Below are positions 18,991-26,612 of a stretch of 64,000 nucleotides of DNA, one piece after another. A model generated the notes under the pieces. The model ran no database searches, was not told the DNA's origin, and saw only the letters and a list, made by a program, of their open reading frames with translations. A program made the translations under genes and the position numbers. Origin of the DNA: JAIXWP01 sp046309775 (GTDB lineage: Bacteria > Bacteroidota > Bacteroidia > Flavobacteriales_D > Sanyastnellaceae); the NCBI GenBank assembly GCA_046309775.1, contig JBKCOM010000039.1, positions 18,276 to 82,275 on the forward strand, read 5' to 3'. Position 1 is the first letter of the stretch. The number at the start of each line of letters is the position of its first letter.

Positions 18991-19679
18991 GGATTATCTA
19001 AAATGCCTTCATCGGCGAAGCTAAAATAACCATGCGAAGCGATAATCAAGTGGTCCAACACAGGAAGTTCTAAATCAATTCCGCACCGTCTCAGTTTTTG
19101 AGTGATTTTGCGATCCTCTTGACTTGGCTGGAGATTGCCACTGGGGTGGTTGTGAGCGACAATGATGGCACTTGCTTTTTCCTCTAGCGCCCGCGCAAAG
19201 ACCTTTTTTGGATCTACGATGGTGCTATGCCAGCCCCCTTCACTGATTTTTTTGAGGGAAAGTACCTGGTTGTTTCTATTGAGATTCATCAGCCAAAACT
19301 CCTCGTGGGCGAGGTCTCCAAGATTTTGAATAAAATATTCGAATACGTCTCGACTGGATTCTATCTTCTTTTTTTGTCGTACTTCGATCGACCGGCGGCG
19401 CCTTCCAAGCTCAAAGGCCGCCACTAGAGTGATCGCCTTTGCTGGGCCAATGCCTTTTATTTTGCATAAATCCGAATACGGCATTCGGGCCAATGATGCC
19501 AAATCATTATTACCAAATGACAGAATCTTACGAGCCAAAACATCCGCCCCTTCATTCGCGCTCCCACTGCCCAAGAGAATAGTAATTAGCTCCGATTCGC
19601 TAAGCCCACTAGGGCCTTTCTCGATCAACTTCTCACGCGGCCTGTCCTCCTTTGACCAAGATTTTATAGATTGTGTCAT
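18987..19679 (-). CDS. radC: RadC family JAB/MPN-domain protein
   Basis: A 230-residue RadC homologue. The N-terminal half has a helix-hairpin-helix-like segment (LCKIKGIGPAKAITL near 69-83) and the C-terminal half carries the JAMM metal motif VAHNHPSGNLQPSQED near residue 174. The old assignment as a DNA repair protein is doubtful; the fold is that of a metalloprotease or deaminase-like domain with no confirmed activity. It begins the wecB-deacetylase operon; the S20 gene upstream is separated by a terminator. Confidence 0.92.
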   Translation of the reverse strand: MTQSIKSWSKEDRPREKLIEKGPSGLSESELITILLGSGSANEGADVLARKILSFGNNDLASLARMPYSDLCKIKGIGPAKAITLVAAFELGRRRRSIEVRQKKKIESSRDVFEYFIQNLGDLAHEEFWLMNLNRNNQVLSLKKISEGGWHSTIVDPKKVFARALEEKASAIIVAHNHPSGNLQPSQEDRKITQKLRRCGIDLELPVLDHLIIASHGYFSFADEGILDNP

Positions 19680-19701
19680 GGGTGTTTTTTACCCAAAAAT
19701 A

Positions 19702-19728
19702 AAAAGTCCCTCACAGGGAGGGACTTTT
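19702..19728 (-). terminator. Terminator downstream of rpsT
   Basis: An 11-bp perfect stem (19702-19712 with 19718-19728) with a five-base loop is followed, in the minus direction, by a T-rich run. It separates rpsT from radC. Confidence 0.85.
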
Positions 19729-19747
19729 CATATATTCAAGAATATTC

Positions 19748-20002
19748 TTAGTTCAAACCATTCACAAAAGAGGCCAAACCACTCTTGAGGTTCGCTGCCT
19801 TGTTTTTGTGGATCACATTGTTCTTAGCCAACTTGTCAAGCATCGCTACTACCTTTGGAAGAAGAGCAGTTGCTTCTTTCTTTGTGGTCAATGCACGTAA
19901 TTTACGTACCGCGTTACGGGTAGTCTTGTGATAATACTTATTTCTCAAACGCTTAGCGTCGTTAGAACGAATTCTCTTTATTGCTGACTTGTGATTTGCC
20001 AT
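19748..20002 (-). CDS. rpsT: 30S ribosomal protein S20
   Basis: An 84-residue, very basic, helical protein starting MANHKSAIKRIRSND, the classic S20 opening. S20 binds 16S rRNA at the foot of the small subunit. It has its own consensus promoter and terminator, so it is expressed as a single-gene unit. Length and sequence match the family closely. Confidence 0.96.
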   Translation of the reverse strand: MANHKSAIKRIRSNDAKRLRNKYYHKTTRNAVRKLRALTTKKEATALLPKVVAMLDKLAKNNVIHKNKAANLKSGLASFVNGLN

Positions 20003-20022
20003 TGTCTCAAAAAATTGGGTTG

Positions 20023-20051
20023 CAAATATACGATATTTTTTAAATCCACAA
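20023..20051 (-). promoter_or_regulatory. Bacteroidota-type promoter of rpsT
   Basis: On the minus strand a TTG (20051-20049) is followed after 18 bases by TATATTTG (20030-20023), an exact -7 match. The ATG lies 20 bases downstream. Confidence 0.75.
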
Positions 20052-20133
20052 TCAAAAATCTCTTTTTTGTTGATTTGGAGAACTTTTTCTTGTTTCTGTC
20101 GTAAAGATAATGGTTATTTAGGACATTAACCTT

Positions 20134-22098
20134 GTGAATACCACCACCCTTAAATATCTATTTACAGTCTGTCTACTCTCGGCAGCCTGCGCCCTATCTG
20201 CACAAGATATGCAGAAAGTGCAAGGGTTGAAGCGTATTTTAGAGAGGGATGTCTCTGATTCTCTGTATATCAAGCTGAATATAGATATCGCTGACGAATT
20301 TATATTCAATACTCCAGACACTTCTTTACACTACACGTTGCGAGCACTTGAGCGTGCTTCGAAGGTGAAAGATTCTGTGATGATGGCAAAATCAGAGAAC
20401 TATCTCGGAATCATTCATTACAGTCAAGGACACTTGCTTACAGCTCTCGAGCACTATCAAACCTCTCAACATATTTACAAATCTATTGGTGATAAAAGTG
20501 GAGTAGGTAAAGCTTCCAATAATATCGCGATTGTTTATACCAATCTTGGGGAGCATGATAAAGCAATTAAAATTTATGAAGAGACCTTCCAGACCAACCT
20601 CGAATTAAACTTGATTGATGAAGCGGCTTCCAATATTTTCAATATTGCCGCGGCATGCATCAACCTCGGTCAATACGATAAGGCGCGCTCAAAATTGAAG
20701 CAACTTGAGGAATTCAATAAACTATCACCTACCAGTATTGACCCTTGCTTCCTAATGAGTGATATATATATTCAAGAGAATAAATTGGACTCAGCTCTAA
20801 TGTCACTAACTAAAGCCTACGATTTATCAATCGAGCAAGGGGATGAATTCTTTTTAGCAAGTGTGATTCTATCGCGAGCTGAAGTATATATTAAACTTAA
20901 AGACTATGAAAAAGCCAACGCCACCTTGGATGAGGCTGAAATGATCATTGAGAAAAATAGCTTTAATGATATGATGCTCCAATTGCTCGATATCAAAGCC
21001 CGCCTTGCGGCGAGTCTTGGGCAATATCAGTTGGCTTATGACCTGAACAGAGAATATCAAAGCTTGAAAGATAGCCTCGATAAAATGAATAATTTCAATC
21101 GCATTTCTGAACTCAACGCGAAATATGAATCTGAAAAACGCGAGGCAGAAATTGCTAAACAAGCGCAAGTAATTGATCAGAAAAACTCACTCTTCAAGAT
21201 ATCTGCCGTTGTTGCAGTGGCTTTACTATCATTACTTGGCGTGATTGCTTTCAACTTGAATAGAAAGAAGAAAATGAATAAACTGCTCAAAGAGCAGAAC
21301 AATGAAATCAAGCGTCAGCGTCATAAGGTGATCGCGTCCATCAATTATGCACGTCGAATACAACGTTCGATATTGCCGGTTGAAAACCACTTGCAACAAT
21401 ATTTACCAGATAGCTTTATTTTCTTTAAGCCAAGAGATATTGTGAGCGGTGATTTGTATTGGCATCAATGGATTGATGATCGTCTTTACATCGCAGCTAT
21501 AGACTGCACGGGGCACGGGGTTCCTGGCGCATTTATGTCGCTCATCGCCAACTCGAGCATCAACAAAACTATCAACGAACTCAAACAGCGCGAGCCGCAT
21601 GACATATTGATGTGTTTGCACAACGAAATTATACAAATTCTCAATCAAGAAAGAGATCCACAGAACGCTCAGGATGGAATGGATATTAGTTTGTGTGCTA
21701 TTGATTTTCAAAAGCGCATCATCAAATTCGCTGGTGCAAATTTGAGCATTTACATGTCTTTAAAAGGAGAGCTCACTGAAATAAAGGCAGCTCCTGTTAG
21801 CCTTGGAGGAATTGTATTTGAAAAGCAATTGACAACGGGACAAAATCCATTTAAAACAGAAGAAATACGCTATGAATCTGGTGATTACCTCTTCATGTTT
21901 ACTGATGGTATGCTCGATCAAATGGGATTTGAATCAAAGAAGTTTAATAAGTCACGATTCAGGGATCTTCTAGTTGCTATTGCTGCTGAATCGAATATGA
22001 TTAAAGGACAAGAAATTTGTCAAATTACCCTCGATGAATGGAGAGGTGATAATCAACAAACCGATGATATTCTCATCATCGGAGCGCGACTGAAATAA
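20134..22098 (+). CDS. TPR-sensor SpoIIE/PP2C-type serine phosphatase
   Basis: A 654-residue protein starting with GTG at 20134, which gives a proper signal peptide (ends SAQ near residue 24). Residues 40-330 form tetratricopeptide repeats, expected in the periplasm. A membrane helix spans about 352-372, followed by a charged coiled coil (RKKKMNKLLKEQNNEI). The cytoplasmic SpoIIE phosphatase domain runs from 425 to 654; likely metal-binding acidic residues are in DIVSGDLYW (434), DCTGHGVPG (456), FTDGM (589) and QTDD (643). It converges on a siaC/siaB pair, so its likely substrate is the phosphorylated SiaC protein, as for SiaA in Pseudomonas. The direct neighbour pairing is seen; the substrate is inferred. 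Confidence 0.88.
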   Translation: MNTTTLKYLFTVCLLSAACALSAQDMQKVQGLKRILERDVSDSLYIKLNIDIADEFIFNTPDTSLHYTLRALERASKVKDSVMMAKSENYLGIIHYSQGHLLTALEHYQTSQHIYKSIGDKSGVGKASNNIAIVYTNLGEHDKAIKIYEETFQTNLELNLIDEAASNIFNIAAACINLGQYDKARSKLKQLEEFNKLSPTSIDPCFLMSDIYIQENKLDSALMSLTKAYDLSIEQGDEFFLASVILSRAEVYIKLKDYEKANATLDEAEMIIEKNSFNDMMLQLLDIKARLAASLGQYQLAYDLNREYQSLKDSLDKMNNFNRISELNAKYESEKREAEIAKQAQVIDQKNSLFKISAVVAVALLSLLGVIAFNLNRKKKMNKLLKEQNNEIKRQRHKVIASINYARRIQRSILPVENHLQQYLPDSFIFFKPRDIVSGDLYWHQWIDDRLYIAAIDCTGHGVPGAFMSLIANSSINKTINELKQREPHDILMCLHNEIIQILNQERDPQNAQDGMDISLCAIDFQKRIIKFAGANLSIYMSLKGELTEIKAAPVSLGGIVFEKQLTTGQNPFKTEEIRYESGDYLFMFTDGMLDQMGFESKKFNKSRFRDLLVAIAAESNMIKGQEICQITLDEWRGDNQQTDDILIIGARLK

Positions 22099-22107
22099 GA
22101 TTTTTGA

Positions 22108-22491
22108 TTATTCTTTTATTTCGATTTGGAAAGGAATATCAAGCAAACTCTTGAGTTCTTCGCCTTTCTCTATCATCAATTCATCATCTTTGTCTACAAG
22201 CCATTTTACAGTGACTTTTTGCTGCTTCTTATGACTTTCTTCGAAGATGGTCAGCATCTCGAATATAAAGCGGCCTGAAGATGAATTGAAATAATCCAAC
22301 TTGAAGGTTAGATTGGTTGACTTGCCATTTTGAGAGGTGACATACTGCTTAGTAAAGTCAATCAATGGCTTAAAAAAGTTATAAGCATTTTCCGGTAATG
22401 AGCGCCCCACTAAAGAAAAGAATCCCTCCCTTGGGTCAAAATGAACCTCGGGTGTGTCTTCTGTTCTTTCTATGTGTAGCATTTCTGTCAT
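22108..22491 (-). CDS. siaC: SiaC family regulatory phosphoprotein (DUF1987)
   Basis: A 127-residue cytoplasmic protein of the DUF1987/SiaC family. The family's phosphorylated loop appears as KLDYFNSSSGR; Ser70 aligns by eye with the phosphorylated threonine of Pseudomonas SiaC, so this copy would carry serine there. In the known system SiaB phosphorylates SiaC and the SiaA phosphatase removes the phosphate, controlling a diguanylate cyclase partner. Here it follows siaB by 29 bases on the same strand and ends nine bases from the convergent SpoIIE phosphatase gene. No GGDEF partner is in the window. Confidence 0.87.
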   Translation of the reverse strand: MTEMLHIERTEDTPEVHFDPREGFFSLVGRSLPENAYNFFKPLIDFTKQYVTSQNGKSTNLTFKLDYFNSSSGRFIFEMLTIFEESHKKQQKVTVKWLVDKDDELMIEKGEELKSLLDIPFQIEIKE

Positions 22492-22520
22492 TATCGATAA
22501 AAAACAATTTTCGGTCGAAA

Positions 22521-23651
22521 TTAAAAACTAACCTTAATCGTAAACAAAAAACTTTCAGCATCGAGTGGTTCAAAACTATGCTTGACCCCTAAACGCGCGG
22601 CTTTTACGACTTCTATAAGTCCGAGACCAGATTTATTCTTGTTTTCAAATTTTAGGCTGGCCTTCATGGCAGCCTTATGGAGATCTGCTAATTCTTCTTT
22701 ACTAAGTGTGGTCAGATAGTCGAGATTATCAGCTACCATCTGCTTGTCAACATTCCCAAGAACATTGCCACACTGTAAATACACATGATCATCCAAAAGC
22801 CCTATCATAAAGATGCCTTCTTTTCTACCTTTTTCATCCGGACGCGAATGTTTGCTAATATTTTGAAGCAATTCAATCAGTATCTGCGCGACTTTGCGCG
22901 TCATTCCCGATAAATCTTTACCTCCGCTTACGTTCTGCTCAACGATATCTAGCAAAGGCAGAATGCTTTTTTGAGAAAAATCTCCTTTGTAAAAGAGAAG
23001 GGCGTTTTCCTGATTCATCAGTTTGTAGAGCCCTTTGGTTTCTTCAATATTTTTAATGAGATCTCCTTGAATAAAGCTCACCTGTTGGTGAAAGCGCGAA
23101 TATCTTTCGTTGATTGGTTCGAACTCATATACCAGTTTTTGGCCTGACTTGCGCGCCAATTCTATCAGGCCGAGACCTGCGCCACTTTTACTGCTTAACT
23201 CGTTTTCATTCAGTTGTTTGAGGTACAATTCCTTTAATGAAGCGCCATCCAGTGAATTAACCTTCTCCACCCAATCCTTCAATGCCGATGTTTCTTCTGC
23301 TTTGAGGTGGTTGATGGAGTTGATGATAAAGCCATCCTTATCAATTTTAAATGCGAATATTCCATCATCCTCTAAGTTTTCAAGCTCCGCATTTTCCCCA
23401 TGCTTTATGATGTTTTGAAAGCACTCCACCAACAAGAAGGAAACTTTTTTATTCACATTACCCGAGGTGCGATAGGTAGCACCGGCAGAAATATCTAGGA
23501 TAGTACTGGTAAATTGTTCGGAGAAAGCCCCTCTATAACAGAAGGTACTGTCCTGTTTTCTGAATCTATGAAACAGTTCGGTAATGGTCTTAAAGTCCGC
23601 TTTGCCGCCGGAGTGAGGGTTCATAGAGTTATTGAAGGTATGGGTGGACAT
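22521..23651 (-). CDS. siaB: SiaB-type protein kinase, tandem-duplicated
   Basis: A 376-residue protein starting at the ATG at 23651 (a TTG one codon earlier is less likely). It contains two similar modules. Module 1 (about 35-200) has FCYRGAFSEQF, LLVECFQNIIKHGE and SGAGLGLIELARKSGQ. Module 2 (about 215-376) has LFYKGDFSQK, ILIELLQNISKHSR and KSGLGLIEVVKAARLG. Each module keeps an E-x3-QN-x2-KH N-box and a GLGL G-box, as in GHKL-like ATP-binding folds. SiaB of Pseudomonas is a single module. It is the upstream partner of siaC and presumably phosphorylates it. Whether both modules bind ATP cannot be told from the sequence. Confidence 0.85.
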   Translation of the reverse strand: MSTHTFNNSMNPHSGGKADFKTITELFHRFRKQDSTFCYRGAFSEQFTSTILDISAGATYRTSGNVNKKVSFLLVECFQNIIKHGENAELENLEDDGIFAFKIDKDGFIINSINHLKAEETSALKDWVEKVNSLDGASLKELYLKQLNENELSSKSGAGLGLIELARKSGQKLVYEFEPINERYSRFHQQVSFIQGDLIKNIEETKGLYKLMNQENALLFYKGDFSQKSILPLLDIVEQNVSGGKDLSGMTRKVAQILIELLQNISKHSRPDEKGRKEGIFMIGLLDDHVYLQCGNVLGNVDKQMVADNLDYLTTLSKEELADLHKAAMKASLKFENKNKSGLGLIEVVKAARLGVKHSFEPLDAESFLFTIKVSF

Positions 23652-23730
23652 CAATATCTTGTCTGCTAACTCTTGTATACGGAATAACTATAAAGAGGTT
23701 TCAATGTCCATATTCCGCTCCTAAAATATG

Positions 23731-23760
23731 AAAAGCCTGGTACGTAAGGCACCAGGCTTT
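23731..23760 (-). terminator. Terminator between the 102-residue gene and siaB
   Basis: A ten-base-pair perfect stem (23732-23741 with 23751-23760) closes a nine-base loop. T-rich sequence occurs on both sides. Given the neighbours it should end the transcript of the gene at 23784-24092. Confidence 0.75.
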
Positions 23761-23783
23761 CATTTTTTTTGAGTAAATGGGGG

Positions 23784-24092
23784 TTAATGGTCTTGATCTA
23801 CCGCGATGGTAGCAAGCAACGCATGGGATTCGGCAACAATGTCCTTGATCCATGTGTGATCCATATAATGAATAATTTTTTCTCCGAGCTTGGCTTTGGA
23901 CTCGGTTTCGCGAAGTTGTATCAAGATTAAATCTTGATCCATGTCACGGGTGAACTTGATTTTTAAGGTCAGGTCGGCCTTGTTGCGCACCAAGATATTA
24001 TCATCGAAGAGATGATAGGTGAGTTCTTTGGTGAGTTCAGAAAGCGGGTGCTTTAGCCCCTCTTCTACGATTTTGAGTTGTACGTTAACCAT
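23784..24092 (-). CDS. Small protein of unknown function
   Basis: A 102-residue soluble protein (MVNVQLKIVEEGLKHPLSELTKELTYHL) with mixed charged and hydrophobic pattern, no signal peptide and no Cys. I do not recognise a family. It has its own terminator, sits just upstream of the siaB-siaC pair and is divergent from a DUF481-like gene across 33 bases. The start ATG (24092-24090) touches the -33 element of that divergent gene, so the two promoters probably interfere. Confidence 0.65.
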   Translation of the reverse strand: MVNVQLKIVEEGLKHPLSELTKELTYHLFDDNILVRNKADLTLKIKFTRDMDQDLILIQLRETESKAKLGEKIIHYMDHTWIKDIVAESHALLATIAVDQDH

Positions 24093-24121
24093 TGGAGTAG
24101 GATTATTAAGGATTAGATTTG
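24092..24121 (+). promoter_or_regulatory. Bacteroidota-type promoter of the DUF481-like gene
   Basis: TTG at 24092-24094 and TAGATTTG at 24114-24121 are separated by exactly 19 bases, a full consensus match. The ATG codons at 24129 and 24138 follow very closely, so the mRNA leader is very short. Confidence 0.75.
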
Positions 24122-24137
24122 CCGATTGATGAGAGAT

Positions 24138-24968
24138 ATGAATACATCCACACAGGCTTTATCACTTTTTTTGTCTTCTACGTCAGTCACTTACAACGTC
24201 ACTAAGATAGTTTTTTTTCTATTTCTTTCACTCAATTGTTCATATTTATTTTCTCAGGTAGTAAATATTGAGCAAGCGCGCATTCGGATGGACACTACCG
24301 GCTGGGCGGGCATCGCCAATGGCAACTTGCAATCTCAGAGATATGAGAACCTGTTATTCTCTGCATCTCTTCGTGGAGCCGTGCAACACCGCATCGATCG
24401 CCGGGTTTGGCTCTATCTAGCCGACGCAGGATTTTCGGTTGCAGACAACGTTCAGTTCAACAATAATGCGTTGGCGCACGTACGCTACAATTACATTCTC
24501 AATGATGTTTTCCAGTGGGAAACCTTCACGCAAATGCAGCAGAATAGGCTTCTAGGACTGGATCGAAGGAATTTGATTGGTTCGGGGCCTCGTGTGACCA
24601 TTGCTGATTCTGAGAGAGCAAGGGTTTATCTGGGCTTTTTGGGAATGTTGGAGCTTGAGCGTGCGAAACCTGCCCCTGGCACCTTTATCTTCGGCAGGGC
24701 GAGTGGGTATTTATCATTGAGCATAAAAGAACCCGGGAAGTTTGCTTTCACCAGCACAACATATTTCCAACCCGTATTTGATAATATTCTTGACTACAGG
24801 CTGAGCGGCCAACATGCTGTCGCCTTTGGAATTAATCAAGAATGGTCCTTCAGAGTGGAGGTGACGCATTTCTACGACTCGCGCCCTCCTGAAGGGTTTG
24901 TCAAAGGAACCTTTCAAAGCACGCTCGGAGTAGCTTATGATTTTGGTAAAATGAAAAAGGCTTCCTAA
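24138..24968 (+). CDS. DUF481-like outer-membrane protein
   Basis: A protein of about 276 residues, using the ATG at 24138 (ATG 24129 and TTG 24126 are alternatives). A hydrophobic export segment lies unusually deep, around residues 23-40, ending LFSQ, so the first 20 residues may be dispensable or the true start may be later. The rest alternates polar and hydrophobic residues with many aromatics, as expected for a small outer-membrane barrel, and ends LGVAYDFGKM. It resembles the DUF481 family of salt-induced outer-membrane proteins. Its stop codon is the loop of the following terminator hairpin. Confidence 0.72.
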   Translation: MNTSTQALSLFLSSTSVTYNVTKIVFFLFLSLNCSYLFSQVVNIEQARIRMDTTGWAGIANGNLQSQRYENLLFSASLRGAVQHRIDRRVWLYLADAGFSVADNVQFNNNALAHVRYNYILNDVFQWETFTQMQQNRLLGLDRRNLIGSGPRVTIADSERARVYLGFLGMLELERAKPAPGTFIFGRASGYLSLSIKEPGKFAFTSTTYFQPVFDNILDYRLSGQHAVAFGINQEWSFRVEVTHFYDSRPPEGFVKGTFQSTLGVAYDFGKMKKAS

Positions 24969-24985
24969 GGAAGCCTTTTATATTT
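24955..24985. terminator. Bidirectional terminator containing a stop codon in its loop
   Basis: An 11-bp perfect stem (24955-24965 with 24969-24979) has a three-base TAA loop that is the stop codon of the plus-strand gene. Runs of A and T flank both sides, so it can also end lysA on the minus strand. Confidence 0.85.
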
Positions 24986-26222
24986 TTATGAGTTTGCACT
25001 CACTTGATCTGTAATCACTTCTACCTCTGTGCGTAGCAGGTCTTCCAAATTTTCTTGACGGCGAATTAGCTTGGCTTGCCCATCGATTAATAGAACCTCT
25101 GCTGGCCTAAAACGCGCATTGTAATTGCTGCTCATAGTAATGCCATAAGCGCCCGCATTTTTGAAGCATAAAACATCTCCTTCGTGCACTTCAGAAATTT
25201 TTCGGTCCCATCCGAAGGTATCGGTTTCACAGATATAGCCAACCACCGTATAAATGCGCATTTTGCCCTGTGGGTTAGAAATATTTACGATTTCATGATA
25301 CGAATCGTAGAGCATCGGACGAATGAGGTGATTGAGTCCTGAGTTGACGCCCACAAATACAGTTGCTGTCGTTTGCTTGATAACATTCGCCTTCACTTAA
25401 AAAATATCCCGCTTCGCTGACGATAAATTTGCCAGGTTCAAACCAAAGCTCGAGCTCACGTCCATATTCTTTGCAGAACTCTAAAAAGCGCTCCGATAGT
25501 GACTGTCCGAGTTCTTCAATATCAGTGGTTACGTCTTCGGCTTTGTATGCTACTTTGAAACCACTTCCAAAATCAATGTATTTCAAATCGGGAAAGTCCT
25601 TCGCTGCATCGAAGAGGATTTCTGCACCTTGAAGAAATACACCTGCATCTAGGATATCACTTCCGGTGTGCATGTGGAGTCCGCAAACATTGATTTTGTA
25701 GGTGTTGATTACGCGTAATAAGTGCCGCATTTGATAGACACTTATACCGAATTTAGAGTCGATGTGACCTGTAGAAATCTTTGTATTGCCACCGGCGAGA
25801 ATGTGAGGATTCAGGCGAATAAAACAAGGCACGCTATTCCCATATTCAGCGCCGAACTGCTCGAGGATAGAAATATTATCTATATTAATATGCACTCCAA
25901 GGCTTACGGCTTGTTGGATTTCTTCAAAATCAACACAGTTGGGAGTGAAGATGATATCTGATGGCTTAAAGCCAGCCTTCAAGCCCAAAAGCACCTCATT
26001 GATGGATACGGTGTCAAGTCCAGATCCTTCGTTGCGAAGAAGTTTGAGAATATTTGAATTATTGAGCGCCTTACATGCATACATCAAACGCACCTTTACC
26101 TGTTTGAAAGCAGATTTGAGGTGGTGGTAGTTGGAAATGATTTTTGAGCTGTCATACACGTAGACAGGTGTTCCAAAATGTTGCGATGCTTGCTGAAGCT
26201 GTTCAATAATGTTCTCGTTCAT
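24986..26222 (-). pseudogene. lysA: Diaminopimelate decarboxylase, interrupted by a frameshift
   Basis: Two overlapping frames together give a complete LysA, the PLP enzyme that makes lysine from meso-diaminopimelate. The first (26222-25293) starts MNENIIEQLQQASQ, contains the PLP-lysine region YACKALNN and HMHTGSDI, and runs well to EPGKFIVSEAGYFL. The second (up to 24986) resumes with VIKQTTATVFVGVNSG, YDSYHEIVN and CETDTFGWDR. The switch occurs at about 25396-25401, where one extra base (most simply an A in the AA after a T6 run) breaks the frame. With the base removed the protein would read ...YFLVKANVIK. This is either a sequencing or assembly error or a true mutation; the rest of the gene is intact. 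Confidence 0.85.
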
Positions 26223-26255
26223 TTTTTGATTTTAGAATGGATATTTATTAAAAAA

Positions 26256-26284
26256 ACAAAACCCTCCTTTTGGGAGGGTTTTGT
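26256..26284 (-). terminator. Terminator downstream of tRNA-Glu
   Basis: A 12-bp perfect stem (26256-26267 with 26273-26284) with a five-base loop is followed on the minus strand by a run of seven T. It separates the tRNA gene from lysA. Confidence 0.88.
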
Positions 26285-26292
26285 TTGTTTCG

Positions 26293-26364
<72 letters not shown>

Positions 26365-26381
26365 GTGCTAGAAAGCGGGTG

Positions 26382-26411
26382 CAAATATAGTAACAGTTTT
26401 TAATCTGTCAA
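26382..26411 (-). promoter_or_regulatory. Promoter of tRNA-Glu
   Basis: On the minus strand TTG (26411-26409) is followed after exactly 19 bases by TATATTTG (26389-26382), a perfect Bacteroidota -33/-7 pair, 17 bases before the tRNA. Confidence 0.85.
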
Positions 26412-26499
26412 CTTTTTTCAAAAAAAAATATTTATCTCCTCTGCATCGCGCTTTCAAACGCTTCATTTTTGGTTTTTTCAAAACCTCAAACACTTGATA

Positions 26500-26584
26500 T
26501 TTTCACCAAATATTGCGTTTTTCGGTGAATGTATTCACCGAAATCAAGGTTTTTTGGTGAAAATGAAGCTAAAGTGAAAATGAA
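26500..26584. repeat. Nested inverted repeats sharing a TTCACC core
   Basis: An inner palindrome has 11-base arms (26520-26530 and 26533-26543) around two bases. It sits inside an outer inverted repeat with 11-base arms (26500-26510 and 26553-26563). GTGAAAATGAA then repeats directly at 26557 and 26574. Five TTCACC-like half sites lie in 85 bases. No gene is present between 26365 and 26612; the block is downstream of the 26613 gene and upstream of the tRNA promoter. Confidence 0.85.
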
Positions 26585-26612
26585 AACAGGGTCAACCTTT
26601 ATTCCAATTAGC

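Noticed and set aside
25380..25410. Programmed frameshift in lysA at the T6-A slippery heptamer
   Set aside because: A -1 shift there leads directly to a TGA stop and a -2 shift to TAA; the second half needs +1, so programming is unlikely.
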